A stretch of DNA of 64,000 bases from an uncultured Roseicyclus sp. (GTDB lineage: Bacteria; Pseudomonadota; Alphaproteobacteria; Rhodobacterales; Rhodobacteraceae): assembly GCA_947494975.1 (NCBI GenBank), contig CANLXA010000003.1, positions 248,001 to 312,000 of the forward strand. The letters are read 5' to 3'. The notes below the pieces were generated by a model. The model worked only from the letters and a program-made list of their open reading frames with translations. It had not been told where the DNA came from and did not search any database. Every line of letters begins with the position of its first letter. Positions within the stretch are counted from its first letter, which is position 1. This document shows, piece after piece, positions 9,351 through 18,186 of the stretch. Position numbers and translations under genes: made by a program.

Positions 9351-10349
9351 TCATGCCTTTTCACGCGATGCATGGCTGCCGCGTTCGCGGTAAGGCGTCG
9401 TCTCGTAATGGGCGCGGTAGCATTTGGAGAAATGCGAGGGTGATGCGAAGCCACAGGCCAGCGCCACGTTGATCACGCTCATATCCGTTTGCATCAGCAG
9501 ATTGCGCGCCTTGGCGAGCCGCAATTCCATGTAATACCGCTTGGGGGAGCGATTGAGGTAGCGGCGGAACAGGCGCTCCAGCTGACGGGTCGACATGCCG
9601 ACATCCTGGGCCAGTTGGGCGGGGCTGATCGGCTCTTCGATCTTCTGCTCCATCATACGGATCACCTGCCCCAGTTTGGGGTGGCGCACGCCGATGCGGG
9701 TGGGGATGGACAGGCGCTGGGTGTCCTGATCGGTGCGGATCGAGGTGTAGATCAACTGGTCGGCCACCAGATTGGCCAGATCCTCACCCTGATCCTCGGC
9801 GATCAGCTTCAGCATCAGGTCGATCGACGCGGTGCCGCCTGCCGTGGTGATCCGGTTGCCATCGATCACGAAGACGGATTTTGTGAGCGTCACGTCTTCG
9901 AATTCCTCGGTGAAGCTGTCCTGGTTTTCCCAATGGATCGTGGCGCGTTTTCCGTCCAGAAGCCCGGCCTTGGCCAGCGTGTAGCCCGCGGTGCAAAGTC
10001 CGCCGATCACCGCGCCCTTGCGGGCCTCACGCCGGAGCCAGCTCAGCACGCGTTTTGTCGTCGCGCCGGCCACATCGATGCCGCCGCAGATCAGGACCGT
10101 ATCTTCGCGCGTGAGCTCTTCCAGATCGGTATCGAGCCGATACCAGATCCCGGCGGAGCTTTGCGCGAATTCGCCGCCTTCGCCCGCCAATGTCCACGAA
10201 TAGATTTCCGAGCCCGACATCCGGTTGGCGATCCGCAAGGCTTCGACCGCGGAGGCGAAGCACAGCATGGTGAATTGGTCCAGCAAAACAAAGACGAACC
10301 GTTTGGGTCCTTCACCGGGGCGCGTGCGAGTCAGGGTCTTCGACATCAT
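9351..10349 (-). CDS. GlxA-family transcriptional regulator (DJ-1/PfpI domain + AraC HTH)
   Basis: About 332 residues. The N-terminal half is a DJ-1/PfpI-like amidotransferase fold (F-V-F-V-L-L-D-Q-F-T start, G-G-L-C-T-A-G elbow) used as a ligand sensor. The C-terminal ~100 residues are two AraC helix-turn-helix motifs ending in the A-C-G-F-x-S-P-S-H-F-S-K-C-Y-R signature. Similar proteins regulate glycine betaine, carnitine or arginine catabolism. The start is one of two adjacent ATG codons behind AAGGAA. Divergent from DAHP synthase, but the target is unknown. Confidence 0.88.
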   Translation of the reverse strand: MMSKTLTRTRPGEGPKRFVFVLLDQFTMLCFASAVEALRIANRMSGSEIYSWTLAGEGGEFAQSSAGIWYRLDTDLEELTREDTVLICGGIDVAGATTKRVLSWLRREARKGAVIGGLCTAGYTLAKAGLLDGKRATIHWENQDSFTEEFEDVTLTKSVFVIDGNRITTAGGTASIDLMLKLIAEDQGEDLANLVADQLIYTSIRTDQDTQRLSIPTRIGVRHPKLGQVIRMMEQKIEEPISPAQLAQDVGMSTRQLERLFRRYLNRSPKRYYMELRLAKARNLLMQTDMSVINVALACGFASPSHFSKCYRAHYETTPYRERGSHASREKA

Positions 10350-10427
10350 CGTTTCCTTCGGGAGGCGCGGATTTTCAGCGGCGCTTCTTTCCCGATCAAG
10401 AGCGAAAGCATCAATTGGCCTGCCACG

Positions 10428-10458
10428 CAATCCCGAAATCCGATGAATTGCGGGATTG
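10428..10458. promoter_or_regulatory. Inverted repeat in the regulator/DAHP synthase divergent region
   Basis: CAATCCCG and its exact complement CGGGATTG are separated by 15 nt in the 165-nt region between the two divergent starts. It could be an operator for the GlxA-type regulator or a hairpin in the DAHP synthase leader. Nothing else in this intergenic stretch stands out. Confidence 0.3.
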
Positions 10459-10514
10459 GAAGCCAAGCGGGCCTTGTGTAAGGAGAGCACCGACCCCTGG
10501 AATTGGAGACACCC

Positions 10515-11888
10515 ATGACCAATGCAAGCACCTGGACCAAGTCCGATTGGCGCAACAAGGCACGTATCCAGATGCCCGATTATCCGGATCAGGCAGCGCT
10601 GGAGGCCGTGGAGGCGCAGTTGGCGCAGTATCCGCCGCTGGTGTTTGCAGGCGAGGCACGCAGGCTGAAACACGAATTGGCGGATGTGGCGCAGGGCGAT
10701 GGCTTTCTGTTGCAGGGGGGCGATTGCGCCGAAAGCTTCACGGAGTTTTCAGCCGACAATATCCGCGACACGTTCAAGGTGATGCTCCAGATGGCCATGG
10801 TGCTGACCTATGGGGCCAAGGTGCCGGTGGTGAAGATCGGCCGGATGGCTGGCCAATTCGCCAAGCCGCGCTCCGCTCCCACCGAGGTGAAAGATGGCGT
10901 GGAACTCCCCTCCTATCGGGGCGACATCATCAATGAGCTGGATTTCACGCCCGAGGCGCGCAGTCCGAACCCGCAGAAGATGTTGCAGGCCTACACCCAG
11001 GCGGCCGCGTCCCTGAACCTGGTCCGTGCGTTTTCGACGGGGGGCTATGCCGATATTCACCACGTCCATTCCTGGACCCTTGGTTTCACCGACAATGACG
11101 ACGCCGAAAAATACCGCGACATGGCCAACCGCATCCAGGATGCACTGGATTTCATGACGGCAGCTGGCCTGACCTCCGAGACCAACCACGAATTGTCGAA
11201 AGTGGATTTCTACACCTCCCACGAGGCGCTGCTGCTGGAATATGAAGAGGCGCTCTGCCGTCTCGATTCGACGTCCGGCAAATGGCTGGCGGGCTCGGGC
11301 CACATGATCTGGATCGGCGACCGCACGCGGCAGCCCGATGGCGCCCATGTGGAATTCTGCAAAGGCGTGCAGAACCCGATCGGCGTCAAATGCGGCCCGT
11401 CGCTGACACGCTCCGACCTCAAGGAACTGCTTGATCTTTTGAACCCGGCCCGTGAGGCGGGCCGGATCGTGTTGATCAACCGCTTCGGCGCGGGTGCGGT
11501 GGGCGATCACATGCCCAAGCTGATCCGCGCGGTTGAGGAAGAGGCCCATCCGGTGGTCTGGACCTGCGATCCGATGCACGGCAACACGATCAAGTCCGAC
11601 AGCGGCTACAAGACACGTCCGTTCGACTCGGTGCTGCGCGAGGTGCAGGAATTCTTCACGGTGCACCGGGCGGAGGGGACCGTGCCCGGCGGCGTGCATT
11701 TCGAAATGACGGGGCAGGACGTGACGGAATGCACCGGTGGGGTGCGGGCGGTGACGGACGAGGATCTGTCCTCGCGCTACCACACGGCCTGCGATCCGCG
11801 CCTGAATGCGTCTCAATCCCTGGAGCTGGCGTTTTTGGTGGCGGAAGAGCTGTCATCGACCCGCGAGGCGTTGCGCGCCGCGGGCTGA
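10515..11888 (+). CDS. Class II 3-deoxy-7-phosphoheptulonate (DAHP) synthase
   Basis: 457 residues, the size of plant-like class II DAHP synthases rather than the ~350-residue AroFGH type. Condenses phosphoenolpyruvate with erythrose 4-phosphate, the first step of the shikimate pathway. Landmarks are W-x-K-S-D-W-R near the N-terminus, the [11 protein letters not shown] motif with the metal-binding Cys, [14 protein letters not shown], and a C-terminal D-P-M-H-G-N-T. The ATG is placed by GGAG 6 nt upstream. A palindromic hairpin follows the stop codon. Confidence 0.95.
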   Translation: MTNASTWTKSDWRNKARIQMPDYPDQAALEAVEAQLAQYPPLVFAGEARRLKHELADVAQGDGFLLQGGDCAESFTEFSADNIRDTFKVMLQMAMVLTYGAKVPVVKIGRMAGQFAKPRSAPTEVKDGVELPSYRGDIINELDFTPEARSPNPQKMLQAYTQAAASLNLVRAFSTGGYADIHHVHSWTLGFTDNDDAEKYRDMANRIQDALDFMTAAGLTSETNHELSKVDFYTSHEALLLEYEEALCRLDSTSGKWLAGSGHMIWIGDRTRQPDGAHVEFCKGVQNPIGVKCGPSLTRSDLKELLDLLNPAREAGRIVLINRFGAGAVGDHMPKLIRAVEEEAHPVVWTCDPMHGNTIKSDSGYKTRPFDSVLREVQEFFTVHRAEGTVPGGVHFEMTGQDVTECTGGVRAVTDEDLSSRYHTACDPRLNASQSLELAFLVAEELSSTREALRAAG

Positions 11889-11898
11889 ACACATTGTG

Positions 11899-11922
11899 GG
11901 GCTGGCGGTGTTACGCCAGCCC
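11899..11922. terminator. Hairpin between convergent DAHP synthase and PAS genes
   Basis: GGGCTGGCG and CGCCAGCCC pair perfectly (9 bp) around a 6-nt loop that contains the stop codon of the minus-strand gene. There is no T-run on either strand, so a role as a bidirectional terminator or RNA-end stabiliser is likely but not certain. Confidence 0.5.
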
Positions 11923-12603
11923 GCCGTCGATCACTTGAAAGACGGGGCGAACGTTCTCTTCCGATGCATGTGCCATTTGGGCCGCGCCACCGCTTGCGGC
12001 AACGCGGGGCACAACCCGCGCGATGGGCCGCGACAAGTGCAGGCCCCCCATCGCCCCGAGTACCGGGCCGGTTTCCGGAATATCCAGCGTCCACGAATTG
12101 TCGATGGTGAAGCGGCCCCGAATGTCCGAGATATAGGGCGTCATCGCCGGACGTTCGGAATAGACGGCCAGCGCCCGGGTCAGCCCGCCGCGGGTGTCGA
12201 TCAGCGGCAGGATCGCCATCGTCGCCTCGGCGGACAGGCCGGTGCGCTCCTGGCGGCACAGCGACAGGATGCTGACGGCCGGGGTTGCGATGGCTGTTTC
12301 GGCGGCATCCATCGCGGCACTGCGATCATCCAGCTGGAACAACGAGCGGAACGGCATCCCGCGCAGCTCCATTCCCATGCGGGCCGATATCGTGGCGCCA
12401 GCCAGGCGCATCCGCACGGTTCCGGCCCGCGGGCGCTCCAGGATGCAGATCCTCGACAGATGGCGGCTGATGGCGGTTGGGCGGATCTCAACGCGGCCGG
12501 GCGCAGGGCGTCCATCGCGCAACTGATCCCAGTACCGGATGACAGACGTGATGCGGGCATCAAGGGCGGGACGTGTCTCGAAGTGCGTTGTATCGTTTGT
12601 CAT
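11911..12603 (-). CDS. PAS-domain (PAS_5-like) protein
   Basis: 230 residues, soluble. The region R-x-x-I-S-R-H-L-S-R-I-C-I-L-E through R-L-A-G-x-x-I-S-A-R-M-G-x-E-L-R-G resembles the PAS_5 family found in several copies in roseobacters; function is generally unknown. It carries no output domain, so it may sense a ligand and act on a partner. The ATG sits 7 nt after AAGGAA. It is divergent from yicC across a 180-nt gap in which I see only an A/T-rich stretch with a TTAA-N4-TTAA pair. Confidence 0.7.
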   Translation of the reverse strand: MTNDTTHFETRPALDARITSVIRYWDQLRDGRPAPGRVEIRPTAISRHLSRICILERPRAGTVRMRLAGATISARMGMELRGMPFRSLFQLDDRSAAMDAAETAIATPAVSILSLCRQERTGLSAEATMAILPLIDTRGGLTRALAVYSERPAMTPYISDIRGRFTIDNSWTLDIPETGPVLGAMGGLHLSRPIARVVPRVAASGGAAQMAHASEENVRPVFQVIDGGLA

Positions 12604-12783
12604 AATCAGGTTCCTTAGATCCGCGTGTGATCCAACTCGTAACAATTTGCCCCGGTTCAGCCTAAGTCCAGAGCGTCGGGTTGACGCCGTGGGGCTGTTC
12701 CTTATCCCTTTTCCTATATAACGCATAAAATTGTCCGCGCAGGGGGGAGACTTGTTAAATGGTTAATCGCATCGGGGCCGCCC

Positions 12784-13680
12784 GTGGCTGAAAAACGCCT
12801 CGCATCGATGACGGCTTTTGCTGCGGCCGATGGCGCGGCGGAGGGGCTGAGCTGGACCTGGGAGATGCGGGGCGTGAACGGGCGTGGCCTCGATCTGCGG
12901 CTGCGTCTGCCCGAGGGGCTTGGCGCCTTGGAGCAGCCCCTGCGCGCGGCGCTCTCAAAGGCCCTCAAGCGCGGCAATGTCACGCTGACGCTGAAACTCG
13001 CCCGCTCCGCATCGGGCGCAGGCGGGCAGTTGGACGCCGATGCCCTCGCCTCGGTTCTGGCCGCCCTGACGGAGATCGAGGTGCAGGCCGCCGATCGTGG
13101 CCTGCACCTCGCGCCCACCCATGCGGCCGCGGTTCTGTCGCAACGCGGGGTCTGGGACGTGGCGGATGCCACGGCCTTGCCCGACCATGGGCAATTGCTG
13201 AGCGAGGCGGAGGCCCTGATCGAGAGTTTTGCCGCCATGCGGCATGCGGAGGGCGAAGCACTGGCCAATGTCATGGACGCTCAATTGGCCCGCATCGCGG
13301 AGTTGACGGACGCCGCCGCGGAGACCGCCACGGTTCGATCCGCGGCCCAGGGCACGCGCCTGAAAACCCAGGTTGCGGCGCTTCTGGAGGCCAGCGATGT
13401 GGTGGACGAGGCGCGCCTGGCGCAGGAATTGGCCACGCTGGCCGTGAAGGCGGATGTCACCGAAGAGATCGACCGGCTGCGCGCCCATATCGCCGCTGCG
13501 CGAGCGCTGGTTGCCGGCGGCGGGCCGGTGGGCCGCAAGCTCGATTTCCTGATGCAGGAGTTCAACCGGGAGGCCAATACGCTCTGCTCCAAATCCGGCG
13601 ATGCGGCGCTGACGGCCATTGGCCTTGACCTGAAGCTGACCATCGATCAGATGCGCGAACAGGTTCAGAACGTGGAATGA
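12784..13680 (+). CDS. YicC/YloC-family endoribonuclease
   Basis: 298 residues. The N-terminal S-M-T-A-F motif, [13 protein letters not shown] and the C-terminal [17 protein letters not shown] segment are the YicC family signature. Family members act as RNA endonucleases affecting small RNA stability in enterobacteria; the role here is by homology. A GTG start is used. The stop overlaps the gmk start (ATGA), and a yicC-gmk pair is a common arrangement. Confidence 0.92.
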   Translation: MAEKRLASMTAFAAADGAAEGLSWTWEMRGVNGRGLDLRLRLPEGLGALEQPLRAALSKALKRGNVTLTLKLARSASGAGGQLDADALASVLAALTEIEVQAADRGLHLAPTHAAAVLSQRGVWDVADATALPDHGQLLSEAEALIESFAAMRHAEGEALANVMDAQLARIAELTDAAAETATVRSAAQGTRLKTQVAALLEASDVVDEARLAQELATLAVKADVTEEIDRLRAHIAAARALVAGGGPVGRKLDFLMQEFNREANTLCSKSGDAALTAIGLDLKLTIDQMREQVQNVE

Positions 13681-14330
13681 CCATGCCCGACAGCACCCGA
13701 CGCGGCCTTCTGATCATCCTGTCCTCTCCCTCGGGCGCCGGGAAATCGACGCTGGCCCGGCGGTTGATGGAATGGGATGACACGCTCAGCTTTTCGGTCT
13801 CCGCCACGACGCGCCCCGCGCGGCCCGGGGAGGTCGATGGCAAGCATTACCACTTTATCGACGAAAGTGGTTTCAAGTTGCTGGTCACCTCCGGTCAGAT
13901 GCTGGAACACGCCCACGTCTTCGGCAATTTCTACGGCTCACCCATGGGGCCGGTCTCCGAGGCCATCGAAGCGGGGCGCGACGTGCTTTTCGATATCGAT
14001 TGGCAGGGCGCGCAGCAGATCCAGAAAAGCGTTCTGGCCCCCCATGTCCTGTCGATCTTCATTCTGCCGCCCTCGATCCACGAATTGCGCCGACGGCTGG
14101 AAAACCGTGGCCAGGACGGCGAGGACGTGATCGCCAAGCGGATGCTCAAAAGCTGGGACGAGATCAGCCATTGGGACGGCTATGATTACGTCCTGATCAA
14201 CGAGGATCTCGACGCGACCGAGGCGCGGCTGAAAACGATCATCGAGGCCGAACGGATGAAGGCGGCCCAACAGCCAGCGCTGATGGATCATGTTCGCAGG
14301 CTGCAATCGGAATTCGAGGACATGCCATGA
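13677..14330 (+). CDS. gmk: Guanylate kinase
   Basis: 217 residues. Phosphorylates GMP to GDP. P-loop S-S-P-S-G-A-G-K-S at residues 16-24, followed by the S-x-T-T-R-x-x-R-P-G-E-V-D-G-x-H-Y GMP-binding motif and D-I-D-W-Q-G. Translationally coupled to yicC upstream (4-nt overlap) and to the carbonic anhydrase homologue downstream (4-nt overlap). A second in-frame ATG two codons later is an equally possible start. Confidence 0.96.
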   Translation: MTMPDSTRRGLLIILSSPSGAGKSTLARRLMEWDDTLSFSVSATTRPARPGEVDGKHYHFIDESGFKLLVTSGQMLEHAHVFGNFYGSPMGPVSEAIEAGRDVLFDIDWQGAQQIQKSVLAPHVLSIFILPPSIHELRRRLENRGQDGEDVIAKRMLKSWDEISHWDGYDYVLINEDLDATEARLKTIIEAERMKAAQQPALMDHVRRLQSEFEDMP

Positions 14331-14845
14331 TCTACGCGCTGGACGACCTCACGCCGCAGATCGCCGACGACACCTGGGTGGCGCCCGATGCCAATGTGAT
14401 CGGAAACGTGGTGTTGGAGGCCGGGGCCTCGGTCTGGTTCGGATGCACCTTGCGTGGCGACAATGAAGAGATCCGCGTGGGTGCGGGATCGAACGTGCAG
14501 GAAAACGTGGTGTGCCACACCGATCCGGGCTGTCCTCTGCTGATCGGGCCGGATTGCACGATCGGGCACAAGGCGATGCTGCATGGTTGCGTCATCGGGG
14601 CGGGGTCGCTGATCGGGATGGGTGCGACGGTTCTCAACGGTGCACAGATCGGGGTCGGCTGCCTGATCGGGGCCGGCGCGCTGATCCCGGAGGGCAAGGT
14701 GATCCCGGACGGAAGCCTTGTGATGGGGATGCCCGGAAAAGTGGTGCGGGAATTGGACGAAGCCGCGCGCGCGACCCTGCTGGCCTCGGCCGAGCATTAC
14801 CGGCAGAACATGCGCCGTTTTCGGGCGGGCTTGCGCGCGACCTAG
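14327..14845 (+). CDS. Gamma-class carbonic anhydrase family protein
   Basis: 172 residues of left-handed beta-helix hexapeptide repeats. Three histidines at the positions that bind metal in this family are visible (His64, His81, His86, in V-V-C-H-T and I-G-H-K-A-M-L-H). Members include YrdA and PaaY; activity as a carbonic anhydrase or as a thioesterase partner is not decided by sequence. It overlaps gmk by 4 nt. Its TAG stop is shared with the convergent chpT stop within a CTAG tetranucleotide. Confidence 0.9.
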   Translation: MIYALDDLTPQIADDTWVAPDANVIGNVVLEAGASVWFGCTLRGDNEEIRVGAGSNVQENVVCHTDPGCPLLIGPDCTIGHKAMLHGCVIGAGSLIGMGATVLNGAQIGVGCLIGAGALIPEGKVIPDGSLVMGMPGKVVRELDEAARATLLASAEHYRQNMRRFRAGLRAT

Positions 14846-15465
14846 GCGGTCGACATGCTCAACCGATCCTCATCGAAGACATAATTCACCGTGCGCCCCA
14901 TGCTTTCGGCGGCGCGCAGGAGGATCGGGAACTGGGCCTCGGACGGGCGCGGCGGGCGATTGTCGGCGGTATGGCCGAAGCGCAGGATGCTCCACACGTT
15001 TTCATCCACATTCAGGCGTGGCCCCTCGGCCTGCAAGGTCCATTGTCCGCTCGCCACCGGTGCGATGGAGAGCGTGCCGCCCATCGGCAACGCCGCCTCG
15101 GCACAGAGCAGCATCAGAAGTGCCATTTTCGTGTCCTGACGGGATTGATCGCTGTCCGCCCCCCAGGTGGCGGTGATCCGGCTCTGATGAAAATACCCCT
15201 CCACAGCCTGCTTCGCTTCGCGCAGGCTGGTGCTTGCGTCCGGTACGGCGCCGCCAAAGGCCAGCCGGAACAGCCGGATCCGCGCCTCGGCCGCACGCAC
15301 CGCATCGCGGATCAGGTCCACCTCGGGGCCATCGGCCTTTCCGGTCATCTCCAACAGCTCAACGCCATTGCCGATTGCACCCAATGGGTTAATTAGATCG
15401 TGACACAGACGCGAGGCCACAAGGTCCGCCAGGCTTCCGCTTGGATCAATCAGCTCGTCACGCAT
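14842..15465 (-). CDS. chpT: Histidine phosphotransferase ChpT
   Basis: 207 residues. ChpT relays phosphate from the hybrid kinase CckA to CtrA and CpdR, linking cell-cycle, motility and gene-transfer-agent control in alphaproteobacteria. The phospho-accepting His22 lies in [14 protein letters not shown] degenerate kinase-like C-terminal domain with poor ATP-binding motifs follows, as in Caulobacter ChpT. It starts 20 nt from the divergent DUF3553 gene; an AAAGGA lies 10 nt upstream. Confidence 0.92.
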   Translation of the reverse strand: MRDELIDPSGSLADLVASRLCHDLINPLGAIGNGVELLEMTGKADGPEVDLIRDAVRAAEARIRLFRLAFGGAVPDASTSLREAKQAVEGYFHQSRITATWGADSDQSRQDTKMALLMLLCAEAALPMGGTLSIAPVASGQWTLQAEGPRLNVDENVWSILRFGHTADNRPPRPSEAQFPILLRAAESMGRTVNYVFDEDRLSMSTA

Positions 15466-15485
15466 AATGAACAGGTCCTTTGAAC

Positions 15486-15689
15486 ATGGACGACACAGAT
15501 CCCGCCGCCGGGGACATCACGGCCATTTTGGAGCCGGGGATGTTTGTTCGGCACCCGCGAGCGCCCGATTGGGGCCTGGGGCAGGTCCAATCCAACATCG
15601 GTGGCAAAGTAACGGTAAACTTCGAAAACGAGGGTAAAGTGGTGTTGGATGGCCGCAAGGTTGCATTGGTCATCGACGAGCCCTCGTAA
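15486..15689 (+). CDS. DUF3553-domain protein
   Basis: 67 residues. The core F-V-R-H-P-x-x-P-D-W-G-L-G-Q-V-Q-S-N with a following G-G-K-V-T-V-N-F-E-N-x-G-K-V is the DUF3553 pattern, an SH3-like all-beta fold of unknown function also found fused to UvrD-type helicases. The ATG was chosen over an in-frame TTG two codons upstream, because neither has a clear ribosome site and the ATG fits the family length. Divergent from chpT. Confidence 0.8.
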   Translation: MDDTDPAAGDITAILEPGMFVRHPRAPDWGLGQVQSNIGGKVTVNFENEGKVVLDGRKVALVIDEPS

Positions 15690-15717
15690 GCGTTTGTCGG
15701 AATTTAGTCGGAATTGG

Positions 15718-15732
15718 TTAATAGGGCTTTAA
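15718..15732. promoter_or_regulatory. Putative CtrA-binding site (TTAA-N7-TTAA)
   Basis: An exact TTAA-TAGGGCT-TTAA, followed by C, matches the full CtrA box known from Caulobacter and roseobacters. It lies 98 nt upstream of olsB and about 30 nt after the DUF3553 stop, close to the chpT gene of the same phosphorelay. Binding is inferred from the motif only. Confidence 0.55.
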
Positions 15733-15829
15733 CGTCAACGTCAAATGCTAGTCTACATTCACTGTGGCCTGCTTGCATATGGGCGAGGTCCTGCTAAACC
15801 CCCGCATCGAAAGGAAACCTCGCGCGCCC

Positions 15830-16603
15830 ATGCAGATTGACGAGCCGCATTTCGAATTGCGCCTTGCCGCCGGGGATGCTGATCTGCGCGCCGCGCAACG
15901 CCTGCGGTACAGTGTTTTTGTCGATGAACTGGGGGGGGATGGCCCGCTGGTGGATCACGATGCGCGCCTGGAAAGGGATCGCTATGATCCCCATTTCGAC
16001 CACCTTTTGCTGCTCGACCACCGGCGTGCCGAGAATGACCGCGTTGTCGGCGTCTACCGCCTGATGCGGAGCGAGGGCGCGCAGGCGGCCGGGCAATTCT
16101 ACTCCGAGGATGAATATGATCTGAGCGCATTGCGGCGCTCGGACCGGCGCCTTTTGGAGCTTGGGCGCTCCTGCCTGCATGGGGAGTATCGAGGCGGCAC
16201 GGCGATGATGCATTTGTGGAACGGGCTGGCCGATTACATCGCGGATCACGATATCGAGGTGATGTTCGGCGTGGCCAGTTTTCACGGGATCGATCCCGCT
16301 CCGCTCGCCGCTCCCCTGTCGCTGTTGCACCATCGCCATCTGGCGCCCGAGGATGTGCGGCCCGTGGCGCGCGCCGAGGGCTATCAGCCCATGGATCTGA
16401 TCGATGAGGCCGACCTGGACCGGCCCGCGGCGACCCGTGCGATCCCGTCGCTCATCAAGGCCTATCTGCGTCTGGGCGGGTTTGTCGGGCAGGGGGCCTA
16501 TATCGACCGGCCCTTCAACTGCATCGATGTGTGCCTGGTGATGGATGTGGCGCGGATGTCCGAGGCCCGCCGCGCGCTCTACCAGAAGGCGGCGGCGCGG
16601 TGA
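15830..16603 (+). CDS. olsB: Ornithine-acyl-ACP N-acyltransferase OlsB
   Basis: 257 residues, GNAT-like fold. OlsB acylates ornithine with a 3-hydroxyacyl group from ACP to make lyso-ornithine lipid. The L-R-Y-S-V-F-V-D-E-L segment, H-F-D-H-L-L-L-L-D, the G-x-Y-R-L-M-R strand and L-E-L-G-R-S-C-x-H match the OlsB/hemolysin-like acyltransferase family. The ATG is preceded by AAGGAA at a slightly long spacing; an upstream ATG in frame is possible. It overlaps olsA, forming the usual olsBA pair. Confidence 0.9.
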   Translation: MQIDEPHFELRLAAGDADLRAAQRLRYSVFVDELGGDGPLVDHDARLERDRYDPHFDHLLLLDHRRAENDRVVGVYRLMRSEGAQAAGQFYSEDEYDLSALRRSDRRLLELGRSCLHGEYRGGTAMMHLWNGLADYIADHDIEVMFGVASFHGIDPAPLAAPLSLLHHRHLAPEDVRPVARAEGYQPMDLIDEADLDRPAATRAIPSLIKAYLRLGGFVGQGAYIDRPFNCIDVCLVMDVARMSEARRALYQKAAAR

Positions 16604-17457
16604 ACGAGCCGTGGGACGGCGCGCCCGCGCCTGCGCCCATGCGGCTTGGTCTGCGCGACTGGCTGCGGATCGTGCGGCGGGGGACGCCCGTGATCGCGCT
16701 TCTGCTGATCTGTTTTCCGCTGCTCCTGATTCTGCGCCCACCGGAACGGGCGATCTGGGGGCTGCGGCGGCCCGTCACGCCCTATATCACGCAATTCGTC
16801 TGCATCTGGGCCTGCCGGTGTCTTGGGCTCCGCCGTCGCGTGATCGGCACACCGATGCGCCAGCCCGGTGCCTATGTCGCCAACCATGTCAGCTGGCTGG
16901 ATATCTTCGTGCTGAACGCCAGCAAGCGCCTCTATTTCGTGGCCAAGGCCGAGGTTCGGGGCTGGGGCGGGATCGGATGGCTGGCGCGGGGGACGGGCAC
17001 GGTGTTCATCCGCCGCAACCGGGCTGAAGCCGCCGCGCAGACGCGCCTGTTCGAGGACCGCCTGATCGCGGGCCATCACCTGCTGTTCTTCCCGGAGGGC
17101 ACCTCGACCGATGGCCGCCTTGTGCTTCCGTTCAAGACGACGCTGTTCGCCGCGTTCTTTTCCGAACGTCTGCGCGACCGCCTGGCGGTGCAGCCGGTGA
17201 GCCTGCGCTACACGGCCCCGGACGGCGCGGATCCGCGGCATTACGGGTGGTGGGGCGATATGAGCATCCGCGACGGGCTGTTGCAAGTGCTTGGAACACC
17301 GAAACGGGGGCAGGTGGAGGTGATCTACCACGCGCCCCTGCCCGTGGCGGAGGCCGAGAGCCGTAAGGCCCTGGCGCGGGCCGCGGAACATGCCGTGCGG
17401 CACGGATTGGAGACCGGTGAGGTCGTGGCCGACCCTGCGGCCATAGCGGGGGCCTAG
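16600..17457 (+). CDS. olsA: Lyso-ornithine lipid O-acyltransferase OlsA (PlsC family)
   Basis: 285 residues. Adds the second acyl chain to lyso-ornithine lipid. A hydrophobic N-terminal anchor (about 29-47) is followed by the N-H-x-x-x-x-D catalytic motif (His96, Asp101) and F-P-E-G-T-S near residue 165, both standard for PlsC-type acyltransferases. The GTG start overlaps the olsB stop (GTGA), favouring olsA over a general 1-acylglycerol-3-phosphate acyltransferase. It shares a CTAG stop overlap with the convergent thiE-like gene. Confidence 0.9.
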   Translation: MNEPWDGAPAPAPMRLGLRDWLRIVRRGTPVIALLLICFPLLLILRPPERAIWGLRRPVTPYITQFVCIWACRCLGLRRRVIGTPMRQPGAYVANHVSWLDIFVLNASKRLYFVAKAEVRGWGGIGWLARGTGTVFIRRNRAEAAAQTRLFEDRLIAGHHLLFFPEGTSTDGRLVLPFKTTLFAAFFSERLRDRLAVQPVSLRYTAPDGADPRHYGWWGDMSIRDGLLQVLGTPKRGQVEVIYHAPLPVAEAESRKALARAAEHAVRHGLETGEVVADPAAIAGA

Positions 17458-18074
17458 GCCAACGGCGCGATCAGCGCCTCCAGCGCAGCGAGGGGATCGT
17501 CGCTGCGCCAGATTTCGGGGCCGATGGCAAAGAAATCGGTGACCGGGGCCAGATGCTCGATTACCGCCGTATCGAGCGCGCCTTCGGCGACCACGGGCAA
17601 CTCGATCATCTGCGACCACCAGGCAAACAACTCGTGCTCCGCCCGGGTGCCGTCCCCAAGATCGCTCTGACCCACGGGGCCGAAACTGACGTAATCCGCG
17701 CCGATCTCACCCGCCGTCATCCCGTCATGGCGCGACGCGCCGCAGAATGTCCCCAGGATCGCGTCGCCGCCAAGCGACTTGCGCGTCGCGCGGACGGAGC
17801 GGCTGCCATCGGCCAGGTGCACACCGTCGAGGCCAAGGCGCTCCACCAGTTGCACATGGCGCTCGATAACGAGGGGCACATCGCGGGCATGGCAGGTCTC
17901 GCGGCAGCGATCGGCGGCCCGTGCGACGCTGGCCTCATCGCCGTCGGCGAGCGCCAGCCGGACACAGGCGATGTCGACCTTGTCCAGGATGGCGGCGAGG
18001 GTCGGTGCGAAGGCCTCGGGCTCGAAGGCTGCGGGGGTGATCAGGTAGATCTGTGGGCGATCGGGATCGGCCAT
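17454..18074 (-). CDS. Thiamine-phosphate-synthase-like TIM-barrel protein
   Basis: 206 residues, one ThiE-type barrel: I-Y-L-I-T-P start, L-G-L-D-G-V-H-L-A-D, and I-G-A-D-Y-V-S-F-G-P-V-G. The phosphate-binding G-P-x-F-x-T-x-T-K segment of true ThiE is replaced by F-G-P-V-G-Q-S-D, and the Gly-rich C-terminal loop is only partly kept. It may therefore be a paralogue with another substrate rather than the main thiamine phosphate synthase. AGAGG precedes the ATG. No thiamine genes are adjacent. Confidence 0.7.
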   Translation of the reverse strand: MADPDRPQIYLITPAAFEPEAFAPTLAAILDKVDIACVRLALADGDEASVARAADRCRETCHARDVPLVIERHVQLVERLGLDGVHLADGSRSVRATRKSLGGDAILGTFCGASRHDGMTAGEIGADYVSFGPVGQSDLGDGTRAEHELFAWWSQMIELPVVAEGALDTAVIEHLAPVTDFFAIGPEIWRSDDPLAALEALIAPLA

Positions 18075-18186
18075 GGGGCACCTCTGGGTGGATCGTCGGG
18101 TCGTCGCGCGCTGATAGCGTTTGCTTGCGCGCCGGGCAATGGGGCGCCGCTTGCGTCGGGGGCGCCGCCGCTTTATGGCCGCGCCC

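Noticed and set aside
12755-12775. TTAA-N4-TTAA before yicC as a CtrA site
   Set aside because: The spacing is 4 nt, not the 7 nt required for the CtrA box.
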